Source of the DNA: JAZNQN01 sp045656005
Lineage (GTDB): Bacteria; Bacillota; Clostridia; UMGS1883; UMGS1540
DNA: 20,300 nucleotides
Reading direction: 5' to 3'
Assembly: GCA_045656005.1 (NCBI GenBank)
Contig: JAZOQG010000020.1
Location: 1-20,300 of the forward strand
Shown: piece after piece, positions 7,328-14,120 of the stretch
How the letters are laid out: the number at the start of each line of letters is the position of its first letter
Position numbering within the stretch: the stretch's first letter is position 1
Notes under the pieces: model-generated
The model's input: only the letters and a program-made list of their open reading frames with translations
Told to the model about the DNA's origin: nothing
Database searches by the model: none
Program-made: the position numbers and the translations under genes

Positions 7328-7401
7328 TGCGGGATTGTGTAAAGGTAGCACGAGTGACTCTGACTCACTTTGTCTGGGTTCGAATCCTAGTCCCGCAGCC
7401 A
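7328..7401 (+). tRNA. tRNA-Gln (anticodon CTG)
   Basis: The cloverleaf is complete: acceptor TGCGGGA (7328-7334) with TCCCGCA (7391-7397), discriminator G and encoded CCA (7399-7401). The anticodon stem AGTGA/TCACT encloses the loop CTCTGAC with anticodon CTG (7360-7362), and the T arm is CTGGG-TTCGAAT-CCTAG. The T1-A72 pair and G73 fit glutamine tRNAs. It would read CAG codons. Confidence 0.93.
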
Positions 7402-7402
7402 G

Positions 7403-7441
7403 AAAAAACCGTTAACTTTGATACAAAGTTAGCGGTTTTTT
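7403..7441 (+). terminator. tRNA-Gln terminator
   Basis: AAAAAACCG and TAACTTTG pair, across one G-U, with CAAAGTTA and CGGTTTTTT around an ATA loop, immediately after the tRNA CCA end. Confidence 0.88.
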
Positions 7442-7450
7442 CAACTAAAT

Positions 7451-7614
7451 CCGTCTTGCAGACGGAATAAATCTGCTTCGCAGATGAAATCACTACGTGA
7501 TGAAATCCGATTACGTCGGGATATTTGGACGGATTTAATTTCATCAAAGACCAAAGGCTTTGATTTCATCCAAACTTGTTTGGATTTCATCGTGAGCGAA
7601 ACGAGCGATTTCAT
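7451..7614. repeat. Array of short palindromes with a flipping GATGAAATC / GATTTCATC separator (array 1)
   Basis: Consecutive hairpins are: CCGTCT-TGC-AGACGG (7451-7465); ATCTGC-TTC-GCAGAT (7471-7485); TCAC-TAC-GTGA (7490-7500); CCGA-TTACG-TCGG (7507-7519); ATCAAAG...CTTTGAT (7543-7564); ATCCAAAC-TT-GTTTGGAT (7568-7585); TCGT...ACGA (7590-7604). They are separated by a repeated word. It reads GATGAAATC in the first half (7483-7490 partial, 7499-7507) and as its reverse complement GATTTCATC in the second half (about 7539-7545 partial, 7562-7570, 7583-7591, 7607-7614). The hairpins differ in sequence from each other. The array begins 9 bp after the tRNA-Gln terminator and ends at the -35 of the four-helix-bundle gene. 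No coding sequence is credible here. Confidence 0.8.
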
Positions 7615-7616
7615 TA

Positions 7617-7644
7617 TTGAAATGTTTTGGTTTTGTGGTATAAT
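7617..7644 (+). promoter_or_regulatory. Promoter of the four-helix-bundle gene
   Basis: TTGAAA (7617-7622), a 16-bp spacer and TATAAT (7639-7644) with TGG before the -10 form an extended -10 promoter directly after the palindrome array. The leader is only about 12 nt. Confidence 0.7.
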
Positions 7645-7662
7645 ACAAATGAGGTGTTTTAT

Positions 7663-8013
7663 ATGCAAGAGAACAAATTAGCAAATCTTTCTATGGATTT
7701 TTCTGTTGAAATATTAAATTTATGCGATAATATCAAAGGACATTATTCTATTGTTAATCAATTAGAAAGAAGTGCCACAAGCATTGGTGCTAACATAAGA
7801 GAAGCAAAATATGCTCATAGTAAGGCTGATTTTATATCAAAGCTCCAAATCTCCTTAAAAGAATGCTATGAAACGGAATACTGGCTTGAACTTATGCAAA
7901 GAGCTAAAATCTTATCTGATATTTCAGATACCATACATAAATGCGGCGTTATTCGAAAAATGCTCATCTCATCCATTAACACCGCTAAACAAAACGCAGA
8001 AAAATCAAGATAA
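7663..8013 (+). CDS. Four-helix-bundle protein (S23 rRNA intervening-sequence / Avd-like family)
   Basis: The 116-residue protein shows the family core: FSVEILNLCDNI, QLERSATSIGANIREA, HSKADFISKLQISLKECYETEYWLELM. All four helices are present and the length is normal. Relatives are encoded in 23S rRNA intervening sequences, next to diversity-generating retroelements (Avd), or, very often in Clostridia, as free-standing genes of unknown role. The family is basic and pentameric in the solved members I recall and is thought to bind nucleic acid. The ATG at 7663 follows GAGGTG by 6 nt. No reverse transcriptase or variable repeat is nearby. The palindrome array immediately upstream and a GCCGTCAC hairpin immediately after the stop make a compact cassette, suggesting that the protein handles or is mobilised with these hairpins; this is inference. 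Confidence 0.9.
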   Translation: MQENKLANLSMDFSVEILNLCDNIKGHYSIVNQLERSATSIGANIREAKYAHSKADFISKLQISLKECYETEYWLELMQRAKILSDISDTIHKCGVIRKMLISSINTAKQNAEKSR

Positions 8014-8018
8014 CCATT

Positions 8019-8057
8019 GCCGTCACTTTCGTGACGGCTTAATTATTGTTATTTTTT
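8019..8057 (+). terminator. Hairpin after the four-helix-bundle gene
   Basis: GCCGTCAC (8019-8026) and GTGACGGC (8031-8038) enclose a TTTC loop 5 nt after the stop. A loose T-rich tail (8039-8058) follows, so it may terminate transcription. It also resembles the short-loop hairpins of the upstream array. Confidence 0.65.
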
Positions 8058-8085
8058 TGCATTTCTCCTTTTTTCTAAATTTCTA

Positions 8086-8114
8086 TTGATAAAATATAAA
8101 AAATGTGATATTAT
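8086..8114 (+). promoter_or_regulatory. Promoter of the structured RNA
   Basis: TTGATA (8086-8091), a 17-bp spacer and TATTAT (8109-8114), with TGA before the -10, place the start of transcription at about 8121, exactly where the long closing stem of the RNA begins. Confidence 0.75.
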
Positions 8115-8120
8115 AATTAT

Positions 8121-8327
8121 TGCCAAGCTAACTTTAATATTAAAGAAATAAGAATATTTTTATTTTTAGGGAATATTATACCCTTTTTCTGCAAATCATC
8201 ATTGGAACTGTTAAAAATGCAAGCTCCATTAGATGGTTTGTAGAACATTCTCAATTTCCGTTTAAGTTAGTTTGGCGACTATCGGAGTTTGCGTTTTTGT
8301 GCGCTCGCTTTGGTGGGCGCATTTTTT
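8121..8327 (+). ncRNA. Structured non-coding RNA, 6S-RNA-like topology
   Basis: A 13-bp closing stem joins 8122-8134 (GCCAAGCTAACTT) to 8264-8276, with one G-U pair. Inside is a large open region, then a second 12-bp stem joining CTGCAAATCATC (about 8191-8202) to GATGGTTTGTAG (about 8232-8243) with G-U pairs, then a short TGGA/TCCA stem. The 5' side of the open region can form a GGG...CCC hairpin (about 8169-8183) or a CTTTAATATTAAAG palindrome (8132-8145). A long rod with closing stem, central bubble and apical stem, starting at its own promoter and followed by a terminator, is the shape of 6S RNA, the RNA-polymerase sponge. The size (about 160 nt for the rod, 205 nt to the terminator) also fits. 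The alternative is a cis-acting leader for the small gene at 8349. The 335-bp gap between coding genes is otherwise empty. Confidence 0.55.
8300..8327 (+). terminator. Terminator of the structured RNA
   Basis: TGCGCTCG (8300-8307) pairs with TGGGCGCA (8314-8321), with G-U pairs, and is followed by TTTTTT (8322-8327). It ends 6 nt before the Shine-Dalgarno of the small gene at 8349, so that gene is reached only by read-through or by a promoter I do not see. Confidence 0.8.
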
Positions 8328-8348
8328 ATTTACAAAGGAGAATTTGTT

Positions 8349-8513
8349 ATGCCTGATTATAAAACCATGTATTTTAAATTATTTAACGCAGTTACCGATG
8401 CAGTCCAAATACTTTGCAAAGCCCAACAAGAAGCCGAAGAAATTTATATTAATTCTTCAGAAAACGAAGAAGAAAGAATTAAAAAATTAAAAGTTATTAA
8501 AACAAAACAATAA
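8349..8513 (+). CDS. Small hypothetical protein, 54 residues
   Basis: A strong ribosome-binding site (AAAGGAG, 8334-8340) lies 8 nt before the ATG, and a terminator follows the stop closely, so this is a real gene despite its size. The protein begins MPDYKTMYFKLFNAVTDAV and continues as a charged, helix-prone chain (QQEAEEIYINSSENEEERIKKLK). No signal peptide, membrane helix or cysteine cluster is present. It resembles short, helical hypothetical proteins I have seen in Clostridia that start DYKxMYxxLFNxxTDA, whose function is unknown. Its position directly behind the structured RNA suggests a linked role or read-through control. Confidence 0.75.
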   Translation: MPDYKTMYFKLFNAVTDAVQILCKAQQEAEEIYINSSENEEERIKKLKVIKTKQ

Positions 8514-8523
8514 ATTGTTACTC

Positions 8524-8554
8524 AAAAAAGCATCGACTATGTCGATGCTTTTTT
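8524..8554. terminator. Bidirectional terminator between the small gene and the TIR operon
   Basis: A 14-bp perfect stem, AAAAAAGCATCGAC (8524-8537) with GTCGATGCTTTTTT (8541-8554), encloses a 3-nt TAT loop. It closes both the small rightward gene and the leftward TIR-TPR/RCK-RyR operon. Confidence 0.92.
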
Positions 8555-8556
8555 AG

Positions 8557-10305
8557 TTACTTCATTTTTACCATTTCCCTATCCTTATCAATGTCAGCTT
8601 TTGAAAGCTCCCTGAAATGCACAAGGTCAGGATGGGTTTTCGCGATATCGTCTCTTACTTCTCCGAAAACATAACCTTCGCATCGCATATATGCGTTCCA
8701 TCTCATGTGTTCATATATGCTTAAAGTTTCTTTGTCCTCGAAGTTTTTCCCTCTAAAATAAGATCTGTAAATCGCAGAAGCTGCAGAAGAATCTCTGAAA
8801 TATTCATATTTATTGAACTTTGCAATCTCTTCATCCTTCATTTTATTAAATGCTTCTTCAAAGGACACACCATCTTCCTCTGCCTTTATTTTGGCACAAA
8901 CCGATACATAGCTTAAATGATGCTCCATTGCACTTTTTTCGATTTCAGGTGTCATAATTGCTTTCGGAGAAAACCTTTCCGAAAGACTTCCAATAAAAGA
9001 AATATTATAGCTTTGGTTTTTATAGTTTGTAAGACTTTGTTTTGACAGGAGCGTATGCTTTTCGCTACTGTAAACAACTGATTTTATAACTGGATTTATG
9101 CCACATCTTGTCATTATAGTGCGCAAATTTATAGAAGTTTCTATATTCTTTCCGTCATCACCAAGGGAAATGAAAGCAAGACTTACATTGCCGATACTTT
9201 TTATAATCTCTTCAAAAGTGTCGTCACCTACATTTACGCCTTCATAAAATTTCAGACTGTAACAACTCTCCCCAATGTCACTATTTTCATTTTTGTCAAT
9301 TATTTCGGGACACATTTCATGAAATGCGGCTTTTCTATTTTCTTTTTCGTCTATAACATGAATTTTAAGTGTGTATCCTGGAAGCTGACCGCACCAGAGC
9401 ACACTTTTCAAAAACTCTGTTCCATATCCTCCCATGCCTAAAATTAACACAGAAATTTCGCCGTTTTTACTTGCGCAAACAACTGACTTGTCAGGTGACG
9501 CATTGCATACTTCAGAATATGCAAGCTGACGCATTTCATTAATTCTTCTGACCTTCGAAAGTCCCTTGTCCGCAGAATCTATTAAAATTCCACCGACTTT
9601 CGAGCTTGAAAAAATATAAATTTCCGTGCCCTGTCTCTCTCTGTGCTTTTCTATAAGCGAAAGGCCCGTTTCTAAATTTTCACTTTCGCTTTCTCCTATT
9701 GCGAAAAAGAAATTTTTAGCATTTGCCCCTCTCATTTTAAGGGAAATGTCCTTCACACTTTTTTCAAAAAATACTGCTTCCAGATTTACTGCATCCTGAT
9801 AAAACGGATTTTCTTTGTCTTTTTTGAATATAACAAGTACGTTTTTGTCTTCTTTTCTTATATTTTTCGCAAATGTCACAGACTTTTCGTTAATTTCTGA
9901 CATTATGTATGCATCCTGATTTCTTTTCAAAGCAAATTTGCAAAAAGATGTAAATCTTTCAAAGAAAGATAAAACAAAACCAAATGTGCAAACGGGTGCT
10001 AATGTAAATATAAATGCAATATAAAAATATGTTTCTTTTGAGGATTCAAAGGTTTCAAAAATATTTTTAAAATCAAAGCCTGCCGTCATAACCTGAATGC
10101 TTTGCAAAAGCGAAAGGAAAAAGGGCGGTGTCTGATTACTGTAAATCCATGCACTCCCAATATGCGCCATCGCCGCCCATACCGAAAGAAAAACTCCCGA
10201 AATTATTACATATCCTATTTTCAAGTTATTCTTTTTGCGTGAGTTTATAAGAAATATTGCCACGGCTATTGTAATTGCTAGCAAAACTTTTGATAATATA
10301 ATCAT
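8557..10305 (-). CDS. Membrane protein with two RCK/TrkA-N-like Rossmann domains and a C-terminal RyR-like domain
   Basis: The 582-residue protein starts with three hydrophobic helices (about 3-21, 29-50, 91-116), with an extracytoplasmic-looking segment between the last two. A first TrkA-N/RCK-like region follows (about 130-240, degenerate, without a clear GxGxxG). A second Rossmann fold has VLILGMGGYGTEFL (286-299). The C-terminus carries a pattern of the prokaryotic RyR domain: YEHMRWNAYMRCEGYVFG (531-548), then KTHPDLVHFREL and DIDKDREMVK. There is no potassium selectivity filter (TVGYG), so a classical K+ channel is unlikely. I infer a membrane effector or channel gated by a nucleotide ligand through the Rossmann or RyR parts. 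The ATG overlaps the TGA of the upstream TIR-TPR gene by 4 bp (ATGA), behind AAGGAGGTG inside that gene, so translation is coupled and the two products probably act together. Confidence 0.8.
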   Translation of the reverse strand: MIILSKVLLAITIAVAIFLINSRKKNNLKIGYVIISGVFLSVWAAMAHIGSAWIYSNQTPPFFLSLLQSIQVMTAGFDFKNIFETFESSKETYFYIAFIFTLAPVCTFGFVLSFFERFTSFCKFALKRNQDAYIMSEINEKSVTFAKNIRKEDKNVLVIFKKDKENPFYQDAVNLEAVFFEKSVKDISLKMRGANAKNFFFAIGESESENLETGLSLIEKHRERQGTEIYIFSSSKVGGILIDSADKGLSKVRRINEMRQLAYSEVCNASPDKSVVCASKNGEISVLILGMGGYGTEFLKSVLWCGQLPGYTLKIHVIDEKENRKAAFHEMCPEIIDKNENSDIGESCYSLKFYEGVNVGDDTFEEIIKSIGNVSLAFISLGDDGKNIETSINLRTIMTRCGINPVIKSVVYSSEKHTLLSKQSLTNYKNQSYNISFIGSLSERFSPKAIMTPEIEKSAMEHHLSYVSVCAKIKAEEDGVSFEEAFNKMKDEEIAKFNKYEYFRDSSAASAIYRSYFRGKNFEDKETLSIYEHMRWNAYMRCEGYVFGEVRDDIAKTHPDLVHFRELSKADIDKDREMVKMK

Positions 10306-13300
10306 TTTTGCACCTCCTTGAGCCTTCCCTCTGCATTTTTAAGACGTTCTTCCGTCTTTGTTACCTTTTCGTTATACTTTTGAGGATTTTCCTTTGCTAG
10401 CTCTTTGAAAAGATAAAGTGCCTTTTTAAAATACTCTACTTCTTTTTCAGCATCCTTTTTATCATAGTACAAACATCCCAGGTTATAGTAATTGATTGCA
10501 AGATCTAGTTTCCTCTCTTTTCCAATCTCGCGATTTAAATTCATAGATTCTATAAAAAACGTCTCTGCTTCATCAAGTCTCCCAAGATTTTCAAGATACA
10601 ATGCAAGATTATTATAATCTACTGCAAGGCGGTCACGGTAAGCCCCGTTTTTCTTATATGCCTCTTCTCTTATCTGAATGCTTCTTGCATAGCACTCAAT
10701 TGCCTCAAAATCCTTTCTCCATTTCTCGTAAAATTCTCCTAGACTGTTTAAATCTATCGCCAGCTTATTTTCATACTTAAGAGGATTTTTTATGCTTTGT
10801 GCTTTTCGTACCTTTATGCCTTTTATATAAAGCTGAGCCGCACTTTTTTTAAATTTACGCTTATCAGCAAACGATGCAAAACTTTCATAGCTTATTATAA
10901 GATCATCCTCAAAAAGTTGCTCACTTCTTGCGCATATCTTCTCTTGCATAAAAATTGCAATTTTGTATAAAAAGTATGCCAAAATATTTTTAAACATGTA
11001 CACAAAAATATTTTTCTTATTTTTCGGAAGCACCTCTGCAAGCTTTATTATAGATTTTGCCAAACCATTTATACTGTAATCAAGATTTTTAGCAGTACGT
11101 CCCCTCGTTGATGCTCTGATAAACATTTTTACTGCTTTTATATATTTTTTTGTATCAATATATAAATATGCCAGATTATCGTATGTTATACGCAACCCCT
11201 CCCCGTAAACTTTAGGAAATTTTTTGCATAATTCTTCCCTGATGCTGATACATTTTAAATAATAATCCTCTGCATTTCTTAATTTATTGATTTTTTTATA
11301 AAAGAATCCGATATTATTGTAAGTTAAAGCCAGGTTTGACGAATGAGCATCGGGATTATTTCTGCAGAGCCTCTCCCTTATTTCCAAAGCCTTAAGATAC
11401 ATTTTTTCTGCATCTTCATATTGCTGTTCGTTTTTGTAATCCACTGCTATATTTGCGTAATATGTTGCAAGTCCCCCTTCATGAACAGAAGGATTTTCCA
11501 CCACGAGTCTCTCTTTAATCTCTATAGCTTTAAGATAATAATCTATTGCTTTTTTTCTTCTGTTCGTGTCTGAATAAAGCAAGGCTATGCTATTATACCA
11601 AATAGCCAGTGTAGTTCCGTAAGTCACAGGGTCTTTTTTCGCAAGCTCTTCTTTTATCTCTACCGCTTTTAAGTAAAGCTCCTCCGCCTTGCCAAACATA
11701 CGCCTGTCTTTATATATATCTCCCAGGTTCCCATAAGATGTTCCCAGGTGGCTTTCATAGACCCCTGGTGTTCGTTCACAGCGTTTTTTATCGATTTCAA
11801 GGGCTTTTTGATAAAATGATTCCGCTTCATCAAACCTTTTAAGCGCTCGGAGATTATGCCCCATCTGTGCATAGCTTGCCGAAAGCACTCCTTCATAAAC
11901 CTCTTCTGCCTCCCTGTAAAGCCGCTCTCGTATTTCAATGGCTTTTTTATAGTATTCCTCCGCCAAATCATACTTTTTTATCTTGTTGTATAAGAGACCA
12001 AGATTATGACAACTCGATGCATAATTTTGCTCAAAAACTGCAGGATTTTCATTTTTGCGCCGTTCGTTTATTTTATATGCTTCAAGGTACATTTTTTCTG
12101 CCTCGGCAAATCTTTCAGTCTGCCTGTACAAATACCCTAAACCATTGTAGCTTGCAACTAAATCCCCCTCGTATAAAGTAGGGTTTTTTGCCGCCAGCTT
12201 TTTCCTTATTTCAAAGGCTTTGAGCTTTCTCGCTTCGCTTTCGCCATATCTTTCAGTATCCTCGTAAATTCCCGCAAGCTGTGAATATGCATCCCCAAGC
12301 TGGTCGAGCGAATAGCGGGTTTCGTTTTTTGAAAGACGTTCCCTTATCTGTAAACTCTTTTCAAAAAACTCTTCCGCCTTGTCATATTTATTAATATCGC
12401 GGTAAAGTGAGCCCAGATTATTATATAAAGTTGCAAGGCTTCCGTCGTACTCTCCGGGTTTTTCCTCGACGAGCTTTTCTCTGATAACCAATGCCTTTAA
12501 ATAAATCTCTTCCGCTTCGTCAAATCTTTTTAAAGTTTGCCACAAATTACCGAGGTTATTATATATTGTAGAAAGACTGTTGTCGTACTCTCCCGGATAC
12601 TTCTTTTGAAGCTCCTCGTATGCCCGCATACATTCTTTATAATTCCTCTCCGCCTCTTCATGGCGGCGAAGCCTTTTCTGCGAACGGGCAAGCCTGTTTA
12701 TTACTTCAAGCAAAAACACCCCTTCCTTGCGGGTTTTTACATGAGCTTTTCCCTCTTCCAGAAGCTCGTTTGCAATTTTTATTACTTCCTCATGTCTTTC
12801 CAGATTAGCATAAAGATTGTAAAGTTCTTGTTTTGCGTAAAAATACTTTTGTCTGTCAGCATCCCCCTGGCTTTTATTCCACGCATCTTTTAAAATATCG
12901 CAGTATTTTTGCTGCCATTTAACTGCACTGTTATAATTTATTGAAACACCTTCGCCTATTTTATACATATTGGCAAGTTTTTTAGCCGCTTCCCCGAGTC
13001 CCTTATCTGCCGCAAATGTAATAAGGCTTACCGCTCTTTTGTGGTCAACCTCAACATCTATGCCCGTAAGGTACGCAAGGCCTATAAAAAAGTTATGCTC
13101 GGGCGATGCATCATTTGTTCTTACGGCAATATTTTTAAGACCCTCTGTAAGAGATGCCGCGAGCATTTTACTGTTATGTATGTCAGTACACTCGGGAATG
13201 TCTTTAAATTTTTCCCTAAGTGCCGCTTTGTCTGTTGCAACCGCTTCAGCAGGCAGAAGAGGCATACCGCTTTCCTTTGCCATGGGATACTCAGTTGTCA

Positions 13301-14012
13301 TAACATAATTTTCTTCATTTACAAGGTTTGGTGTTACAACCATGGCAAATAGCTTGCTTTTTTTCATTGCATCGGAAATTGCATCGTTAAAGTTTTCACC
13401 GGGCACCAGAAATTCGTCGTACCATATTGCAATATCTCTGCAAAACTCATTTTTGTGTATAAGGCGCATAAGCTCCTGTGCATATTTTCTGTCCTTTTTA
13501 CGGTAACTTAAAAACACATATGCATCAAAAGCCGCTCTTATTTTTGCCGCCAGCTCGTCACCGATTAAAACAGAGCTTAGAAAGTTTCTGAATTTTGTAT
13601 AAAATGAAATTGCAGTTTCATCGGTATCATTTTTCGAAAGATACTGCAAATTTCCGCACTTTTGGTTGAAAAGTTTCGTAAGCTTTCCGTCGCTCAGAAC
13701 AGGAAGTACGGGTATATGGTTTTTTATGGCATACTTAAAGTCAAAATCGTATGCACTGCACCCCTTGTCTAAAAAATTCTGCGTTACGGGAATTACAAAA
13801 AGCTGCATTTGCGATAAGTCAAGTTCTCTTTCTTCTCCGGTAACACTGTCAACATCGTCATAATAGTAAACACAACAATTCTGATTTTTTAAAATCAAGT
13901 CGGATATTTCGTCAAAGTATTTGCTAAAGTCCTTTTTATGGCACGTAAAATAAACCCTGGGTTTTCCCTGGGGAGAAGTGTTATTCCTTGTTTTAAAGCA
14001 AAGCTTACCCAT
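10302..14012 (-). CDS. Tandem TIR domain / Sel1 / TPR protein (1236 residues)
   Basis: Domains in order: TIR1 (about 17-145, starts VYFTCHKKDF), TIR2 (about 164-260, YVFLSYRKKDR, IWYDEFLVPGENF, MVVTPNLV, TTEYPMAKE), two Sel1-like repeats (about 302-373), a helical linker, and about 15 TPRs of 46 residues from about 479 to the end (for example SLSTIYNNLGNLWQTLKRFD). TIR2 keeps the expected catalytic glutamate (E241). TIR1 aligns to it at a fixed offset but has D91 there. TIR domains of this kind cleave NAD+ or make cyclic ADP-ribose-type signals in bacterial defence; the TPR array would be the sensor or scaffold. A hydrophobic segment at about 1000-1021 breaks the TPR series. AGGAGA lies 6 nt before the ATG. 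It is first in a two-gene operon with the RCK-RyR membrane protein. A conflict or stress-signalling role is inferred, not shown. Confidence 0.88.
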   Translation of the reverse strand: MGKLCFKTRNNTSPQGKPRVYFTCHKKDFSKYFDEISDLILKNQNCCVYYYDDVDSVTGEERELDLSQMQLFVIPVTQNFLDKGCSAYDFDFKYAIKNHIPVLPVLSDGKLTKLFNQKCGNLQYLSKNDTDETAISFYTKFRNFLSSVLIGDELAAKIRAAFDAYVFLSYRKKDRKYAQELMRLIHKNEFCRDIAIWYDEFLVPGENFNDAISDAMKKSKLFAMVVTPNLVNEENYVMTTEYPMAKESGMPLLPAEAVATDKAALREKFKDIPECTDIHNSKMLAASLTEGLKNIAVRTNDASPEHNFFIGLAYLTGIDVEVDHKRAVSLITFAADKGLGEAAKKLANMYKIGEGVSINYNSAVKWQQKYCDILKDAWNKSQGDADRQKYFYAKQELYNLYANLERHEEVIKIANELLEEGKAHVKTRKEGVFLLEVINRLARSQKRLRRHEEAERNYKECMRAYEELQKKYPGEYDNSLSTIYNNLGNLWQTLKRFDEAEEIYLKALVIREKLVEEKPGEYDGSLATLYNNLGSLYRDINKYDKAEEFFEKSLQIRERLSKNETRYSLDQLGDAYSQLAGIYEDTERYGESEARKLKAFEIRKKLAAKNPTLYEGDLVASYNGLGYLYRQTERFAEAEKMYLEAYKINERRKNENPAVFEQNYASSCHNLGLLYNKIKKYDLAEEYYKKAIEIRERLYREAEEVYEGVLSASYAQMGHNLRALKRFDEAESFYQKALEIDKKRCERTPGVYESHLGTSYGNLGDIYKDRRMFGKAEELYLKAVEIKEELAKKDPVTYGTTLAIWYNSIALLYSDTNRRKKAIDYYLKAIEIKERLVVENPSVHEGGLATYYANIAVDYKNEQQYEDAEKMYLKALEIRERLCRNNPDAHSSNLALTYNNIGFFYKKINKLRNAEDYYLKCISIREELCKKFPKVYGEGLRITYDNLAYLYIDTKKYIKAVKMFIRASTRGRTAKNLDYSINGLAKSIIKLAEVLPKNKKNIFVYMFKNILAYFLYKIAIFMQEKICARSEQLFEDDLIISYESFASFADKRKFKKSAAQLYIKGIKVRKAQSIKNPLKYENKLAIDLNSLGEFYEKWRKDFEAIECYARSIQIREEAYKKNGAYRDRLAVDYNNLALYLENLGRLDEAETFFIESMNLNREIGKERKLDLAINYYNLGCLYYDKKDAEKEVEYFKKALYLFKELAKENPQKYNEKVTKTEERLKNAEGRLKEVQK

Positions 14013-14043
14013 ATTTTATCTCCTGAAAGTATAGTTTTTTATA

Positions 14044-14072
14044 ATTATACCAAATATAATATATAAAAGCAA
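14044..14072 (-). promoter_or_regulatory. Promoter of the TIR-TPR operon
   Basis: On the minus strand TTGCTT (14072-14067), a 17-bp spacer and TATAAT (14049-14044), with TGG before the -10, form an extended -10 promoter. It abuts the sulP terminator, so the operon has its own start. Confidence 0.7.
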
Positions 14073-14074
14073 CA

Positions 14075-14115
14075 AAAAAGATTTTGCCATACATTTTGTA
14101 TAACAAAATCTTTTT
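14075..14115 (-). terminator. sulP terminator
   Basis: AAAAAGATTTTG (14075-14086) and CAAAATCTTTTT (14104-14115) form a 12-bp stem, with an inner ATAC/GTAT hairpin in the loop, 5 bp after the sulP stop. Confidence 0.85.
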
Positions 14116-14120
14116 GCTTT

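Noticed and set aside
7451..7614. CRISPR array
   Set aside because: Repeats are only 6-9 bp, invert orientation midway, have irregular spacing and hairpin spacers, and there are no cas genes.
7663..8013. Diversity-generating retroelement accessory protein (Avd)
   Set aside because: No reverse transcriptase, template repeat or variable-repeat target gene is in the window.
8121..8327. T-box leader or metabolite riboswitch
   Set aside because: No T-box consensus or known aptamer core was recognised, and the downstream gene is not an aminoacyl-tRNA synthetase, biosynthetic enzyme or transporter. A long closing stem starting at +1 fits 6S-like RNA better.
8557..10305. KtrA/TrkA potassium uptake component
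   Set aside because: The Rossmann regions resemble RCK domains, but there is no TrkH/KtrB pore or TVGYG filter, and the RyR-like end and TIR operon context argue for another role.
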